Positions 14,616-22,577 of a DNA stretch of 25,191 nt are shown in pieces. The notes beneath the pieces are model-generated. The model was not told where the DNA came from. It made no database searches and worked only from the letters and a program-made list of their open reading frames with translations. Within the stretch, counting starts at the first letter, position 1. Each line of letters begins with the position of its first letter. The translations under genes were made by a program, and so were the position numbers. This stretch comes from an uncultured Eubacteriales bacterium (GTDB taxonomy: Bacteria; Bacillota; Clostridia; Oscillospirales; Oscillospiraceae). The stretch spans positions 1 through 25,191 of the forward strand of contig USGS01000018.1 in NCBI GenBank assembly GCA_900554275.1, given 5' to 3'.

Positions 14616-16064
14616 TCAGACGCTGCGGCGCAGCACCTCGCAGACCAGCGCGTAGGTGCGTGCCACGGACGATACGCCCAGCCGCTCCCGGACGGAATGG
14701 ATGTCGAGGATGTCCGGGCCCAGGGACACGGCGTCCAGACCGGGGAGCTTTTCCATGAACAGGCCGCACTCCAGGCCGCCGTGGGTGGCCTCCACCACGC
14801 CGTCCTTGCCGGTCAGATCCTTATAGGCCGCCAGCAGCGTCTCACGGAACTGGGAGTCCCGCCGATACTGCCAGCCGGGGTAGACGCCCCGCTCCGTCAC
14901 CGTGCCGCCGGCCAGCTCTGCCGCGGCGCGGACGCGCTGGGCCAGCATCTCCTTCCGGGAGGCGATGGAGGATCGGATGGAAAACGTGACGTGCAGGCCC
15001 GCGTCGTCCAGCCGGACGACGCCCATGTTCAGGGAGGTCTGCACCAGGCCGGGGAAGTCGGTGTCCATAGCCTCCACGCCGTGGGGCAGCACCGCCAGCG
15101 CGCGGAGCAGCACGGCGGTGCGCTCCGGGGAGGCTGCTCTGTCTGCGGACGACGGCACACATTCCAGCGCCACGCCGGGGTCGGTGACGGCGTACTCGTT
15201 CTTCAGCGCCGCGTCAAGCTCACGGGCAAAGGCGGCAAACGCTTCGCCCTTCCCGGCAGGCAGCGCCACTGTTGCCTCGCAGCGGGAGCAGATCACGTTG
15301 TCGAACTCACCGCCGTCGATGGCCGCCAGCCGCAGGCCGGGGAACTTCTCCAGCGCGGCACAGAGCACGCGGCCCATGAGCCGGTTGGCGCTGCCCCGGC
15401 CCAGATGGATGTCCGCACCGGAGTGACCGCCCTGCAGGCCGGATATGGTCAGCTTACACACGTCCATCCCCTCCGCCGGGGTCAGTGCCGCCGGGAAGAA
15501 GCAGTCAGACCGCATACCCCCGGCGCAGGATACGGTGAACACACCCTCCATCTCGGAGTCCAGGTTCAGCAGCCTGCGGCCCTTCAGGTCGGAGCAGTCC
15601 AGCGCGAACGCGCCGTCCATGCCCACCTCCTCGTCCACGGTGAACACCGCCTCAATGGGCGGATGCACCAGCGTATCGTCCGACAGGATCGCCAGGATCA
15701 TGGCCACGGCGATGCAGTTGTCGCCGCCCAGGGACGTCTTATCCGCCCAGACCCACTCCCCGTCGGTCATCAGGTCAAGCCCCTCCCGGGCCATATCCTT
15801 GGTGCAGTCGTCGGTCTTGGCGCAGACCATATCCATGTGGCCCTGCAGGATGATGGGCGCGGCGCTTTCACAGCCAGGGGACGCAGGCTTCCAGATCACC
15901 ACGTTGCCGCATTCCTCCTGCCGGCACTTGAGGCCCAGCTCCTTGGCCAGGGACACACACAGATCGCTGATGATCTGCGTGTTGCCGCTGCCGTGGGGCA
16001 CGGCGCAGAGCTTTTCAAAGTACGCAAACACCTTTTCGGGCTTCAGGCCCTTCAAAACAGACAT
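14616..16064 (-). CDS. pepD: Aminoacyl-histidine dipeptidase PepD (M20 family)
   Basis: This 482-residue cytosolic zinc peptidase cleaves Xaa-His and other dipeptides. M20 ligands can be followed in order: LQGHMDMVCAK with His76 and Asp78, LGGDNC with Asp115, catalytic VDEEVGMDG with Glu145-Glu146, a later Asp in LLNLDSEMEG, and the C-terminal His in VEATHGGLECGLF. The DSEMEG and THGGLECG motifs are specific to the PepD/carnosinase-like clade. The ATG at 16064 sits 7 bases after GGAG; the ATG two codons earlier is too close to that site. It is 79 bases downstream of thrS behind a strong hairpin, so it may be partly independent. Confidence 0.94.
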   Translation of the reverse strand: MSVLKGLKPEKVFAYFEKLCAVPHGSGNTQIISDLCVSLAKELGLKCRQEECGNVVIWKPASPGCESAAPIILQGHMDMVCAKTDDCTKDMAREGLDLMTDGEWVWADKTSLGGDNCIAVAMILAILSDDTLVHPPIEAVFTVDEEVGMDGAFALDCSDLKGRRLLNLDSEMEGVFTVSCAGGMRSDCFFPAALTPAEGMDVCKLTISGLQGGHSGADIHLGRGSANRLMGRVLCAALEKFPGLRLAAIDGGEFDNVICSRCEATVALPAGKGEAFAAFARELDAALKNEYAVTDPGVALECVPSSADRAASPERTAVLLRALAVLPHGVEAMDTDFPGLVQTSLNMGVVRLDDAGLHVTFSIRSSIASRKEMLAQRVRAAAELAGGTVTERGVYPGWQYRRDSQFRETLLAAYKDLTGKDGVVEATHGGLECGLFMEKLPGLDAVSLGPDILDIHSVRERLGVSSVARTYALVCEVLRRSV

Positions 16065-16094
16065 TTTCATGCTCCTTTCCGTTATTGGGGACAA

Positions 16095-16128
16095 GCACAG
16101 CCCATGCTGGGTGCGGCATGGGCTGTGC
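16095..16128 (-). terminator. Hairpin between thrS and pepD
   Basis: GCACAGCCCATGC (16095-16107) pairs with GCATGGGCTGTGC (16116-16128) around an 8-base loop. It begins 15 bases after the thrS stop. The minus-strand tail is TTGTCCCC, a poor U-run, so it may be a leaky terminator or a transcript end stabiliser. Confidence 0.55.
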
Positions 16129-16142
16129 GTTGTTTCATAGCG

Positions 16143-17936
16143 TCAGATCTTCTGCTTCTCGTCCACGATCCTGCGGAGCATGGCAGAGAACGTATCCAGG
16201 GACATCGCGCCCAGATCCTCACCCTTGCGGGTGCGGACGGACACCGTACCGGCTTCCATATCCCGGTCGCCCACCACCAGCATATAGGGGATCTTCTCCA
16301 GGGTGGCCTCGCGGATCTTCTTGCCGATCTTCTCGTTGCGGCTGTCCACCTCCACGCGGAAGCCCTGCTTGCGCAGCTGGGCGGCCTGCTGCACACAGTA
16401 GTCGGCGGCGCGATCGGTGACGGGCAGGAAGCGCACCTGCTCCGGCATCATCCAGGTGGGCAGCGCACCGGCGTACTCCTCGATGAGGTAGGCCAGCGTG
16501 CGCTCATAGCAGCCCAGGGACGTGCGGTGGATGATATAGGGCAGCGCCTTGTTGCCGTTCTCGTCGATATAGTACATACCGAAGCGCTCGGCCAGCAGCA
16601 TATCGATCTGAATGGTGACAAGGGTGTCCTCCTTGCCGTACACATTCTTATACTGAATATCCAGCTTCGGGCCGTAGAACGCGGCCTCGTCGATGCCGAT
16701 GGTGTAATCCACGTCCAGATCCTTCAAAATGCGCTCCATCGCGGCCTGGGCGTGATCCCACTGCTCCTTCGTACCCTCATATTTGTTGTTGGGGTTGGCG
16801 GGGTCCCACTGGGAGAAGCGGAACGTACACTTATCCAGCAGGCCGACGGTGCTCAGGCAGTACTTCGCCAGATCAAGGCAGCCCTTGAACTCCTCCTCCA
16901 GCTGATCGGGACGCAGCACGAGGTGCCCCTCGGAGATGGTGAACTGGCGGACGCGGATCAGGCCGTGCATCTCGCCGGAATCCTCGTTGCGGAACAGGGT
17001 GGACGTCTCGCCCAGACGCATGGGCAGGTCGCGGTAGCTGCGGCCGCGGTTCAGATAGACCTGATACTGGAACGGGCAGGTCATGGGACGCAGGGCAAAG
17101 CACTCCTTCGTCTCGTCCATGGGGTCACCCATGACGAACATACCGTCCAGATAGTGATCCCAGTGGCCGGAGATCTTATACAGCTCCCGCTTGGCCATCA
17201 GAGGCGTCTTGGTCAGCAGGTAGCCGCGCTCCTGTTCGGTGTCCTCCACCCAGCGCTGCAAAAGCTGGATGACCCGCGCGCCCTTGGGCAGCAGGATGGG
17301 CAGGCCCTGCCCGATGCAGTCTACGGTGGTGAAATACTCCAGCTCGCGGCCGAGCTTGTTGTGGTCGCGCTTCAGGGCCTCCTCCCGCTCCTTCAGGTAC
17401 GTTTCCAGCTCCTCCTTGTTGGGGAAGGCCACGCCGTAGATACGCTGCAGCTGCTTGCGGTTGGAGTCGCCCCGCCAATAGGCGGCGTTGCAGGCCGTCA
17501 GCTTGATGCCGCTGCCCTTGATGCGCCCCGTGGAGTCCACGTGAGGGCCGGCGCACAGATCCACGAACTCGCCCTGCTTATAGAAGGAGATGTGGGCGTC
17601 CTCCGGCAGGTCGTTGATCAGCTCCACCTTATAGGGCTCTTCCTTCTCCTCCATGAACTTGATGGCCTCGGCGCGGGGCAGCTCGAAGCGCTCCAGCTTC
17701 AGCTTCTCCTTGCAGATCTTCCGCATCTCCGCCTCAACCTGCGCCAGGTCCTCCTGCGTGAAGGCGAACGGCGCGTCCAGATCGTAATAATAGCCGTTGT
17801 CGATGGAAGGTCCGATGGCCAGCTTCACCTCCGGCCACAGCCGCTTCACGGCCTGGGCCAGAATGTGGGAGCAGGTGTGCCAGTACGTCTTGCGGTACTG
17901 CTCGTTTTCAAACGTATAGATGTTCTCTTCGCTCAT
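16143..17936 (-). CDS. thrS: Threonyl-tRNA synthetase lacking the TGS domain
   Basis: This 597-residue class II synthetase charges tRNA-Thr. It starts almost directly at the editing (SAD) domain: HTCSH (His20, His24) and CAGPH (Cys128, His132) form the editing-site quartet. The catalytic core has RPMTCPFQYQVY (first zinc Cys), motif 2 FRNEDSGEMHGLIRVRQF, the His in SEGHLVL, and motif 3 IIHRTSLGCYERTLAYLIEE with the third zinc ligand. The anticodon-binding domain occupies about 490-597. The roughly 60-residue N-terminal TGS domain of typical ThrRS is absent: the ATG at 17936 has a strong AAGGAGGAGC site and the frame upstream runs into the T-box terminator. Expression is controlled by the T-box leader immediately upstream. 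Confidence 0.96.
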   Translation of the reverse strand: MSEENIYTFENEQYRKTYWHTCSHILAQAVKRLWPEVKLAIGPSIDNGYYYDLDAPFAFTQEDLAQVEAEMRKICKEKLKLERFELPRAEAIKFMEEKEEPYKVELINDLPEDAHISFYKQGEFVDLCAGPHVDSTGRIKGSGIKLTACNAAYWRGDSNRKQLQRIYGVAFPNKEELETYLKEREEALKRDHNKLGRELEYFTTVDCIGQGLPILLPKGARVIQLLQRWVEDTEQERGYLLTKTPLMAKRELYKISGHWDHYLDGMFVMGDPMDETKECFALRPMTCPFQYQVYLNRGRSYRDLPMRLGETSTLFRNEDSGEMHGLIRVRQFTISEGHLVLRPDQLEEEFKGCLDLAKYCLSTVGLLDKCTFRFSQWDPANPNNKYEGTKEQWDHAQAAMERILKDLDVDYTIGIDEAAFYGPKLDIQYKNVYGKEDTLVTIQIDMLLAERFGMYYIDENGNKALPYIIHRTSLGCYERTLAYLIEEYAGALPTWMMPEQVRFLPVTDRAADYCVQQAAQLRKQGFRVEVDSRNEKIGKKIREATLEKIPYMLVVGDRDMEAGTVSVRTRKGEDLGAMSLDTFSAMLRRIVDEKQKI

Positions 17937-17974
17937 GATATGCTCCTCCTTGTGATCGGGGCGGGACAAACAAA

Positions 17975-18006
17975 ACCTCACCCCTGAATGGTATCAGGGG
18001 TGAGGT
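17975..18006 (-). terminator. Regulated terminator of the thrS T-box
   Basis: A perfect 13-base stem (17975-17987 against 17994-18006) is followed on the minus strand by TTTTGTTTG. It is the transcription-stop arm of the T-box switch, 38 bases before the thrS start. Confidence 0.9.
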
Positions 18007-18209
18007 AAAAAGACTTTACTCCACGGTTCCACCCTGCTTACGGCGCATACGCCGTCGCTCGTGACTTCTGTAACGGGAAGCCCCCGTCCTGCTCGTCGCA
18101 GGCGGCTCGGGAGTGGTACAGGCTGCACCGTGGGCGGGACGCTTTCAGCCGGGACGTCCCTCTCTTTGGCCGGTGGGAAGCAGCTTCTTCTCCGTCAATG
18201 CCTTTTTGA
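17975..18209 (-). ncRNA. T-box riboswitch, threonine (ACC specifier)
   Basis: The minus strand carries AGGGTGGAACCGTGG (18021-18035), the T-box sequence that base-pairs with the NCCA end of uncharged tRNA, followed directly by a terminator hairpin. In Stem I, GGAG (18190-18193) pairs with CTCC (18110-18113), placing ACC, a threonine codon, at 18115-18117 with the customary A after it. GGCTGAAAG and AGAGAGGGACG match other Stem I elements. Uncharged tRNA-Thr should stabilise the antiterminator and let transcription reach thrS. The boundaries rest on the promoter and terminator positions. Confidence 0.92.
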
Positions 18210-18216
18210 TGGAGAC

Positions 18217-18245
18217 AGTATACCCCGCTTTTGTCCGTTTGTCAA
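18217..18245 (-). promoter_or_regulatory. Sigma-A promoter of the T-box-thrS unit
   Basis: A consensus TTGACA (18240-18245) and TATACT (18217-18222) on the minus strand are separated by 17 bases, giving a start near 18209. It is the strongest promoter seen in the window. Confidence 0.9.
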
Positions 18246-18261
18246 CGGCAAAAAACAACCG

Positions 18262-18906
18262 TCACAGCGCGTTTTCCAGCAGCTGGGCGGCATCGTCCAC
18301 CACCAGCTCCGCTCCGGCCTCCTCCAGCGCCCTGCGCCCACGGAAGCCCCAACTGACGGCGATGAGCGGCAGACCCGCGTTCCGGGCCAGTGCCACATCC
18401 ACCTCGCTGTCGCCCACATAGGCGGCGTCCTCCCTGTCCACGCCCAGCTCTGCCAGCGCGTGGTACACCATATCCGGCGCAGGCTTGGCGGGGATGTCGT
18501 CCCGCTGGCCGAAGGCGGCCAGGCCGGGGAAGAACCGGGCCGCCAGCTCCCGGGTCGCGCCGTCGGGCTTATTGGACACCACGGCGCACCGCACGCCGGC
18601 GCGGTGCAGCGCCGCCAGCACGGCGGTCACGCCGGGATAGGGCGCGGTCCTGACGCAGGTATGGGCCTCGTACCACACCCGGTACTCCTCCAGCAGCGCC
18701 TCGAACGCGTCGCCGGTGACATCCGGCGGCAGGGCGCGCTCCATCAGCCTCCGCGCGCCGTTTCCCACGAAGATGCGCACTTCCTCCACCGTGCGGAGGG
18801 GATAGCCGTGGACGGACAGGATGTGGTTCACCGCATCGGCCAGGTCGGTCAGCGTGTCCAGCAGCGTGCCGTCCATATCAAACAGAACTGCTTTGTACTT
18901 CATCAT
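18262..18906 (-). CDS. HAD-superfamily hydrolase, phosphoglycolate phosphatase-like
   Basis: This 214-residue HAD phosphatase has motif I FDMDGTLLDT with nucleophile Asp10 and Asp12, a helical cap domain (about 17-80), motif II VVSNKPD (Ser around 110), motif III Lys in DIPAKPAPDM, and motif IV VGDSEVDVALA. The subclass IA cap and GWGFRG-like ending (VSWGFRG) match Gph/PGMB-type enzymes. The usual role is hydrolysis of 2-phosphoglycolate or similar small phosphates, but substrates of this family cannot be assigned from motifs alone. Two adjacent ATG codons (18906 and 18903) are usable behind AAAGGAAAG. It ends 17 bases before the thrS promoter. A weak TATACT -10 element lies at 19026-19031. 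Confidence 0.88.
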   Translation of the reverse strand: MMKYKAVLFDMDGTLLDTLTDLADAVNHILSVHGYPLRTVEEVRIFVGNGARRLMERALPPDVTGDAFEALLEEYRVWYEAHTCVRTAPYPGVTAVLAALHRAGVRCAVVSNKPDGATRELAARFFPGLAAFGQRDDIPAKPAPDMVYHALAELGVDREDAAYVGDSEVDVALARNAGLPLIAVSWGFRGRRALEEAGAELVVDDAAQLLENAL

Positions 18907-19122
18907 GGCATTTCTTTCCTTTTATAAAATAGGGCAGCAGCAGGCTGCCGAGAAGTCCAGCGCGAAGGCCGGCAGGAAACCCACCGCCAGCAGGTCAAAG
19001 CGCCCCCTCTCTTCTGTACGACAGGAGTATACGCCCGTTTCGCCGTAAAATAAAGTCGTTTTTTTCATTAAAAAAACGAAAGACCCGTCTATATTTCCCC
19101 GGCATTCTGCCCATATACGGTC

Positions 19123-19156
19123 GAAACAGGCGTCGGCCAGCGCCGACGCCTGTTTC
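19123..19156 (-). terminator. Terminator of the amino-acid permease gene
   Basis: A perfect 15-base stem (19123-19137 against 19142-19156) has a 4-base loop, with GTTTC at the end of the 3' arm. It lies 34 bases past the permease stop. The 283-base gap 18907-19189 contains this hairpin and an A/T-rich inverted repeat (CGTTTTTTT...AAAAAAACG near 19057-19078), but no convincing gene. Confidence 0.8.
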
Positions 19157-19189
19157 TTTGGGTCACACACTTATGGACGTGCGGGAACG

Positions 19190-20527
19190 TTACGCTTTTT
19201 TGCTGCCCCGGAAGAAGCTGCCGACGATCTCGATGACCACGAAGACGATGAGGTAATACACCACGTTCATCTTGTGGGAGTAGATGGCGGCAAACACCAT
19301 GAACAGGGAGCAGAGGATGGCCAGCACGGGCATGACCTTGCCGCGGAAGCCGGACAGATCCTTGCGTTTGATCAGGGCGATGTAGATGGGGATGTAGATG
19401 GCGTACAGGGTGATGATGGGCAGCTCGGAGGAGTCGAACTTGAACGGGCCGAAGCCTTCCATAATCGCGCCGCCGTAGAAGTACAGCAGCCACAGGGAAC
19501 TGACCAGCAGGCCGAACACGGCGGAGTTGTTGGCCATGTTGGTGTTGGCGTCCACGTTCTTGAACATAGCCAGCTTGGGGCTGTTGCTCTCGGCCGCCAG
19601 GTCGAACATACCGCGGGTCACGGCCATGGTCAGGCCGTTGCAGGTGCCCCAGCAGGAGATGACGACGAACACGAAGATGGCGGCGCCGCCCACCTGGCCG
19701 AAGATGTTCTGGAAGGCGATCTTGGCGCCGGCCTCACCGCCGGCCATCATGACCTCGGACTCCACCGCGCCGGCCAGGCCGACGTAATAGATCACGTACA
19801 CGATGGCGACGATGACCGTACCGATCAGCAGTGCACGGGGCATATTCTTCTTGGAGTCCTTCAGCTCCGTGCCGATGGAGGTGGCGCAGATCCAGCCCTC
19901 AAACGCGAAGGCCAGGGACACGATAGCGCCGAACAGGCCCTCGGTGAAGGGCATCTCGGTGACGACGTTGGAGAAGTTGAAGCTGGTCATGCCGCTGCTC
20001 AGACCCACGATCGTGCCGACGATGGCCATCAGCAGCAGGGGGATCAGCTTGATAACGGTGGTGCAGATGGCAAACTTACCGGCCAGCTTGGGGGCAAGGG
20101 CGTTCATGGTGTAGGTGACGACCATGAACACGCCGGCCAGCATCATGGTGCGGCCGCCGACCACAGCGTCCTCCCAGCCCATCAGCACGCCGAAGTAGCG
20201 GGCGGGCAGCCAGCTCAGCACGGACACCAGGGAGGGATAGTAGATAACGGCCATGAACCAGCCCACGTAGTAGCCGTAGGTCTTGCCGCAGGAGGCGGCC
20301 GCATAGCCCACCAGGCCCTCCACGCCCTCGTGACTCTGGGCCACGACGCCGAAGGTGCAGGCGCTGATGATCATCACAACGCCCATGATGATGAACGCCA
20401 GGATGCCGACAGACAGGTTACCGCCGGTCTTCGTCAGAACGGCCTCGGCCTTGAAGAAGACGCCGGAGCCGATGACAGTGCCCACCACCAGAGCGATGGC
20501 TACGGGCAGGGTATACCGTTTTTCCAT
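19190..20527 (-). CDS. APC-superfamily amino-acid permease
   Basis: This 445-residue integral membrane protein has about 12 hydrophobic segments. The N-terminal PVAIALVVGTVIGSGVFFKA carries the GTxIGSGVF motif of helix 1, where APC carriers bind the amino-acid backbone. FAFEGWICATSIGTELKDSKKNMPRA is a second conserved segment, in which the ELKDSKKN loop is typical. It probably exchanges or imports an amino acid with a proton or sodium ion; the substrate is unknown. The frame is open upstream, but the ATG at 20527 has AGAAAGGA about 9 bases before it and gives the conserved start. It has its own promoter and terminator. Confidence 0.93.
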   Translation of the reverse strand: MEKRYTLPVAIALVVGTVIGSGVFFKAEAVLTKTGGNLSVGILAFIIMGVVMIISACTFGVVAQSHEGVEGLVGYAAASCGKTYGYYVGWFMAVIYYPSLVSVLSWLPARYFGVLMGWEDAVVGGRTMMLAGVFMVVTYTMNALAPKLAGKFAICTTVIKLIPLLLMAIVGTIVGLSSGMTSFNFSNVVTEMPFTEGLFGAIVSLAFAFEGWICATSIGTELKDSKKNMPRALLIGTVIVAIVYVIYYVGLAGAVESEVMMAGGEAGAKIAFQNIFGQVGGAAIFVFVVISCWGTCNGLTMAVTRGMFDLAAESNSPKLAMFKNVDANTNMANNSAVFGLLVSSLWLLYFYGGAIMEGFGPFKFDSSELPIITLYAIYIPIYIALIKRKDLSGFRGKVMPVLAILCSLFMVFAAIYSHKMNVVYYLIVFVVIEIVGSFFRGSKKA

Positions 20528-20562
20528 AGTTGAATTCCTTTCTGATTTCTCTCCTCGATGGT

Positions 20563-20586
20563 CGATCGTTACGAATTTCACGATCG
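20563..20586. promoter_or_regulatory. Inverted repeat at the permease transcription start
   Basis: CGATCGT (20563-20569) and ACGATCG (20580-20586) are perfect arms with a 10-base spacer, just downstream of the -10 element. It could be an operator or a 5' mRNA hairpin. Confidence 0.4.
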
Positions 20587-20594
20587 CCGCTATT

Positions 20595-20623
20595 ATTATA
20601 TCGTGATGACAAAAAATTCACAA
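20595..20623 (-). promoter_or_regulatory. Sigma-A promoter of the permease gene
   Basis: TTGTGA (20618-20623) and a consensus TATAAT (20595-20600) on the minus strand are 17 bases apart. The leader is about 60 bases. Confidence 0.65.
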
Positions 20624-20726
20624 GCAGTTTTTGCGCCGGAATAGTAGAAAAATAGCGATGTTTTTTATGTATTTTTACCAAGTCGCACTTTACACCGTTA
20701 CATTTTCGCAGTCTCCGCCCACGCAG

Positions 20727-20755
20727 AACGGCGCGAGCAGTCTGCCCGCGCCGTT
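20727..20755 (-). terminator. Hairpin after ychF
   Basis: AACGGCGCG (20727-20735) pairs with CGCGCCGTT (20747-20755) around an 11-base loop that can partly close (AGCAG with CTGC). It lies 22 bases after the ychF stop. The U-run is poor, so this is a tentative terminator. Confidence 0.5.
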
Positions 20756-20777
20756 TCGTCTCGCTACTATATTCCCG

Positions 20778-21893
20778 TCACACGTTGAAGCGGAAGTAGA
20801 TCATATCGCCGTCCTTGACCACGTACTCCTTGCCCTCGGACCGCAGCAGTCCCTTCTCCTTGGCGGCGGCCACACTGCCGCCGCAGGCCATCATCTCGTC
20901 GAAGTTGATGGTCTCCGCCCGGATAAAGCCCCGCTCGATGTCGCTGTGGATCTTCCCTGCCGCCTGAGGCGCCTTCGTCCCCTTTTTGATGGTCCAGGCC
21001 CGGCACTCGTCCTTGCCGTAGGTCAGGAAGGAGATCAGGCCCAGCAGCTCGTAGCTGCACTGGATCAGCCGGTCCAGACCTGACTTCTCGATGCCCAGAT
21101 CCTCCAGGAACATGGCCCGCTCCTCCGGATCGTCCAGCTCGGCGATGTCCTGCTCCAGCTTGGCGCAGATGGGCAGCACCTGCGCGCCCTCCTTGGCGGC
21201 CAGGTCGCGCACCAGGGCGAAATACTTGTTGTCCTCGTAGTGGGCGAAGCCGTCCTCGTCCATGTTGGCGGCATAGATGATGGGCTTCAGGCTCAGCAGG
21301 TCCGCCGTCTCGATGATGGCCCGGTCGTCCTTGTCGCACTCGAAGGTGCGGGCAGACTTGCCGCCGTCCAGATGGGCGGCCAGCGCCTTGAATACCTCCG
21401 CCTCGTGCAGGAACTTCTTGTCGCCCTTGGCGGCCTTCGCCGCCTTTTCCACCCGGCGGTTCACCATCTCCAGATCAGCCATGATCAGCTCCAGGTCGAT
21501 GGTCTCGATGTCGCCCAGGGGGTCTACCGGCACGTTCTGGCTGGCATCAGCCACCACGTGCATGATGTTCTCGTCGTCGAAGCAGCGCACCACGTGCACG
21601 ATGGCGTCGGTGCGCCGGATGTTCTCCAAAAACTTGTTGCCCAGTCCCGCGCCCTGGGACGCACCCTTCACCAGGCCCGCGATGTCCACAAATTCGATGA
21701 CGGCAGGCGTCTTCTTGTCCGGCTCGTACATCTCCGCCAGCTTGTCCAGCCGGGCGTCCGGCACGGCCACCACGCCCACGTTGGGCTCGATGGTGCAGAA
21801 CGGATAGTTGGCGCTCTCCGCCCCGGCGTTGGTAATGGCGTTGAACAGGGTGCTCTTGCCCACATTGGGCAGCCCCACGATACCTAATTTCAT
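20778..21893 (-). CDS. ychF: Redox-regulated/ribosome-binding ATPase YchF (OLA1)
   Basis: This 371-residue Obg-family protein prefers ATP to GTP. The P-loop GLPNVGKST is at 7-15, switch II VDIAGLVKGASQGAGLGNKF follows, and the nucleotide-specificity position reads NMDED in place of the GTPase NKxD, as in YchF. A coiled-coil insert is seen around NRRVEKAAKAAKGDKK, and a C-terminal TGS domain ends in VKDGDMIYFRFNV. It binds ribosomes and is linked to translation and stress control. The upstream 19 codons of the open frame are excluded because the ATG at 21893 has GAGGAAGC before it and starts at the conserved MKLGIVGLPN. It is transcribed divergently from the sigma-factor operon. Confidence 0.97.
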   Translation of the reverse strand: MKLGIVGLPNVGKSTLFNAITNAGAESANYPFCTIEPNVGVVAVPDARLDKLAEMYEPDKKTPAVIEFVDIAGLVKGASQGAGLGNKFLENIRRTDAIVHVVRCFDDENIMHVVADASQNVPVDPLGDIETIDLELIMADLEMVNRRVEKAAKAAKGDKKFLHEAEVFKALAAHLDGGKSARTFECDKDDRAIIETADLLSLKPIIYAANMDEDGFAHYEDNKYFALVRDLAAKEGAQVLPICAKLEQDIAELDDPEERAMFLEDLGIEKSGLDRLIQCSYELLGLISFLTYGKDECRAWTIKKGTKAPQAAGKIHSDIERGFIRAETINFDEMMACGGSVAAAKEKGLLRSEGKEYVVKDGDMIYFRFNV

Positions 21894-21940
21894 AGCTTCC
21901 TCTATCTCCTTTGCCGTATCAGCATTCGTCAGCTGCTGAC

Positions 21941-21969
21941 ATTGTAGCACAGGGCGGCTGTTTTCTCAA
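21941..21969 (-). promoter_or_regulatory. Sigma-A promoter of ychF
   Basis: TTGAGA (21964-21969) and TACAAT (21941-21946) on the minus strand have a 17-base spacer. A near-perfect palindrome, GTCAGCTGCTGAC (21928-21940), abuts the -10 on the downstream side and covers the likely start point. Confidence 0.8.
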
Positions 21970-21996
21970 TGAAAATTTTTATTCTTTCCATGTCCA

Positions 21997-22025
21997 TAGA
22001 CAGGGGTGTCCGCCGTTTATATAAT
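21997..22025 (+). promoter_or_regulatory. Sigma-A promoter of the sigma-factor operon
   Basis: TAGACA (21997-22002) and consensus TATAAT (22020-22025) are 17 bases apart. The -35 elements of the two divergent promoters are only 27 bases apart, so regulators binding between them could affect both units. No AAC-type ECF -35 was seen, so autoregulation is not evident. Confidence 0.75.
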
Positions 22026-22058
22026 AGAGCCACAGAACCACGAAACGAGGTGAATGCA

Positions 22059-22577
22059 GTGCTGGTATATGTGCAGACGCTGGACGGTCCGGAGCGGCGG
22101 CAGCGATTTGAGTCCATCTATACCGCCTGCCAGGGGCGGATGCTGACGCTGGCCAGGCGCTATCTGCCCACTCGGGAGGACGCAGAGGACGCGGTGCATC
22201 AGGCATTCGTAGCACTGGCAGAACGGTTCGACCGGCTGGAACGGCTGTCCGCCACGGAGCTGGAGGCGTATCTGGTGGTGGTCGTGGAACGGAAGGCCAT
22301 CGACATCCTGCGGCGTCAGGCCAGGCAAAGCGGCATTCCCTTTGATGAGAATATACCGCTGGTGACACCCGCCCCCTGCGGCAGCCCGCTGGCGGACGCC
22401 ATGGGCCGCCTGCCGCCCCGCTGCCGGGAGGCGCTGCTGCTGCGGTACGGCTATGGGTACAGCACCCGGGAAACGGCTTCATTGCTGGGTTTGTCGGTGG
22501 CGGCAGCGCAAAAAGCATTGCAGCGGGCCAAGCAGGCGCTGCAGGCAGAACTGGAACAGGAGGAGGCGACAGTATGA
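22059..22577 (+). CDS. ECF-like sigma-70 family RNA polymerase sigma factor
   Basis: This 172-residue protein has only regions 2 and 4, as in extracytoplasmic-function sigma factors. Region 2 (about 17-80) includes FESIYTACQGRMLTLARRYL and AEDAVHQAFVALAERF; region 4 (about 115-165) includes LPPRCREALLLRYGYGYSTRETASLLGLSVAAAQKALQ, here named by its ends only: a helix-turn-helix recognised from RETASLLGLSVAAAQKAL. The GTG at 22059, six bases after an ACGAGGTG site, is preferred to an ATG at 21969, because that ATG lies upstream of the promoter. The stop overlaps the next start as ATGA. The protein should direct RNA polymerase to a small regulon when released by the membrane protein encoded next. 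Confidence 0.88.
   Translation: MLVYVQTLDGPERRQRFESIYTACQGRMLTLARRYLPTREDAEDAVHQAFVALAERFDRLERLSATELEAYLVVVVERKAIDILRRQARQSGIPFDENIPLVTPAPCGSPLADAMGRLPPRCREALLLRYGYGYSTRETASLLGLSVAAAQKALQRAKQALQAELEQEEATV

Noticed and set aside
14697..17987. 1,096-codon plus-strand open frame opposite pepD and thrS
   Set aside because: Same antisense artefact; the minus strand encodes two unmistakable enzymes with all motifs, and the plus frame has no recognisable protein features.
18922..19170. Possible 82-residue minus-strand small protein before the HAD gene
   Set aside because: It spans the permease terminator stem and a promoter-like -10 element, has no good ribosome site and an odd Cys-rich end; it is more likely non-coding.
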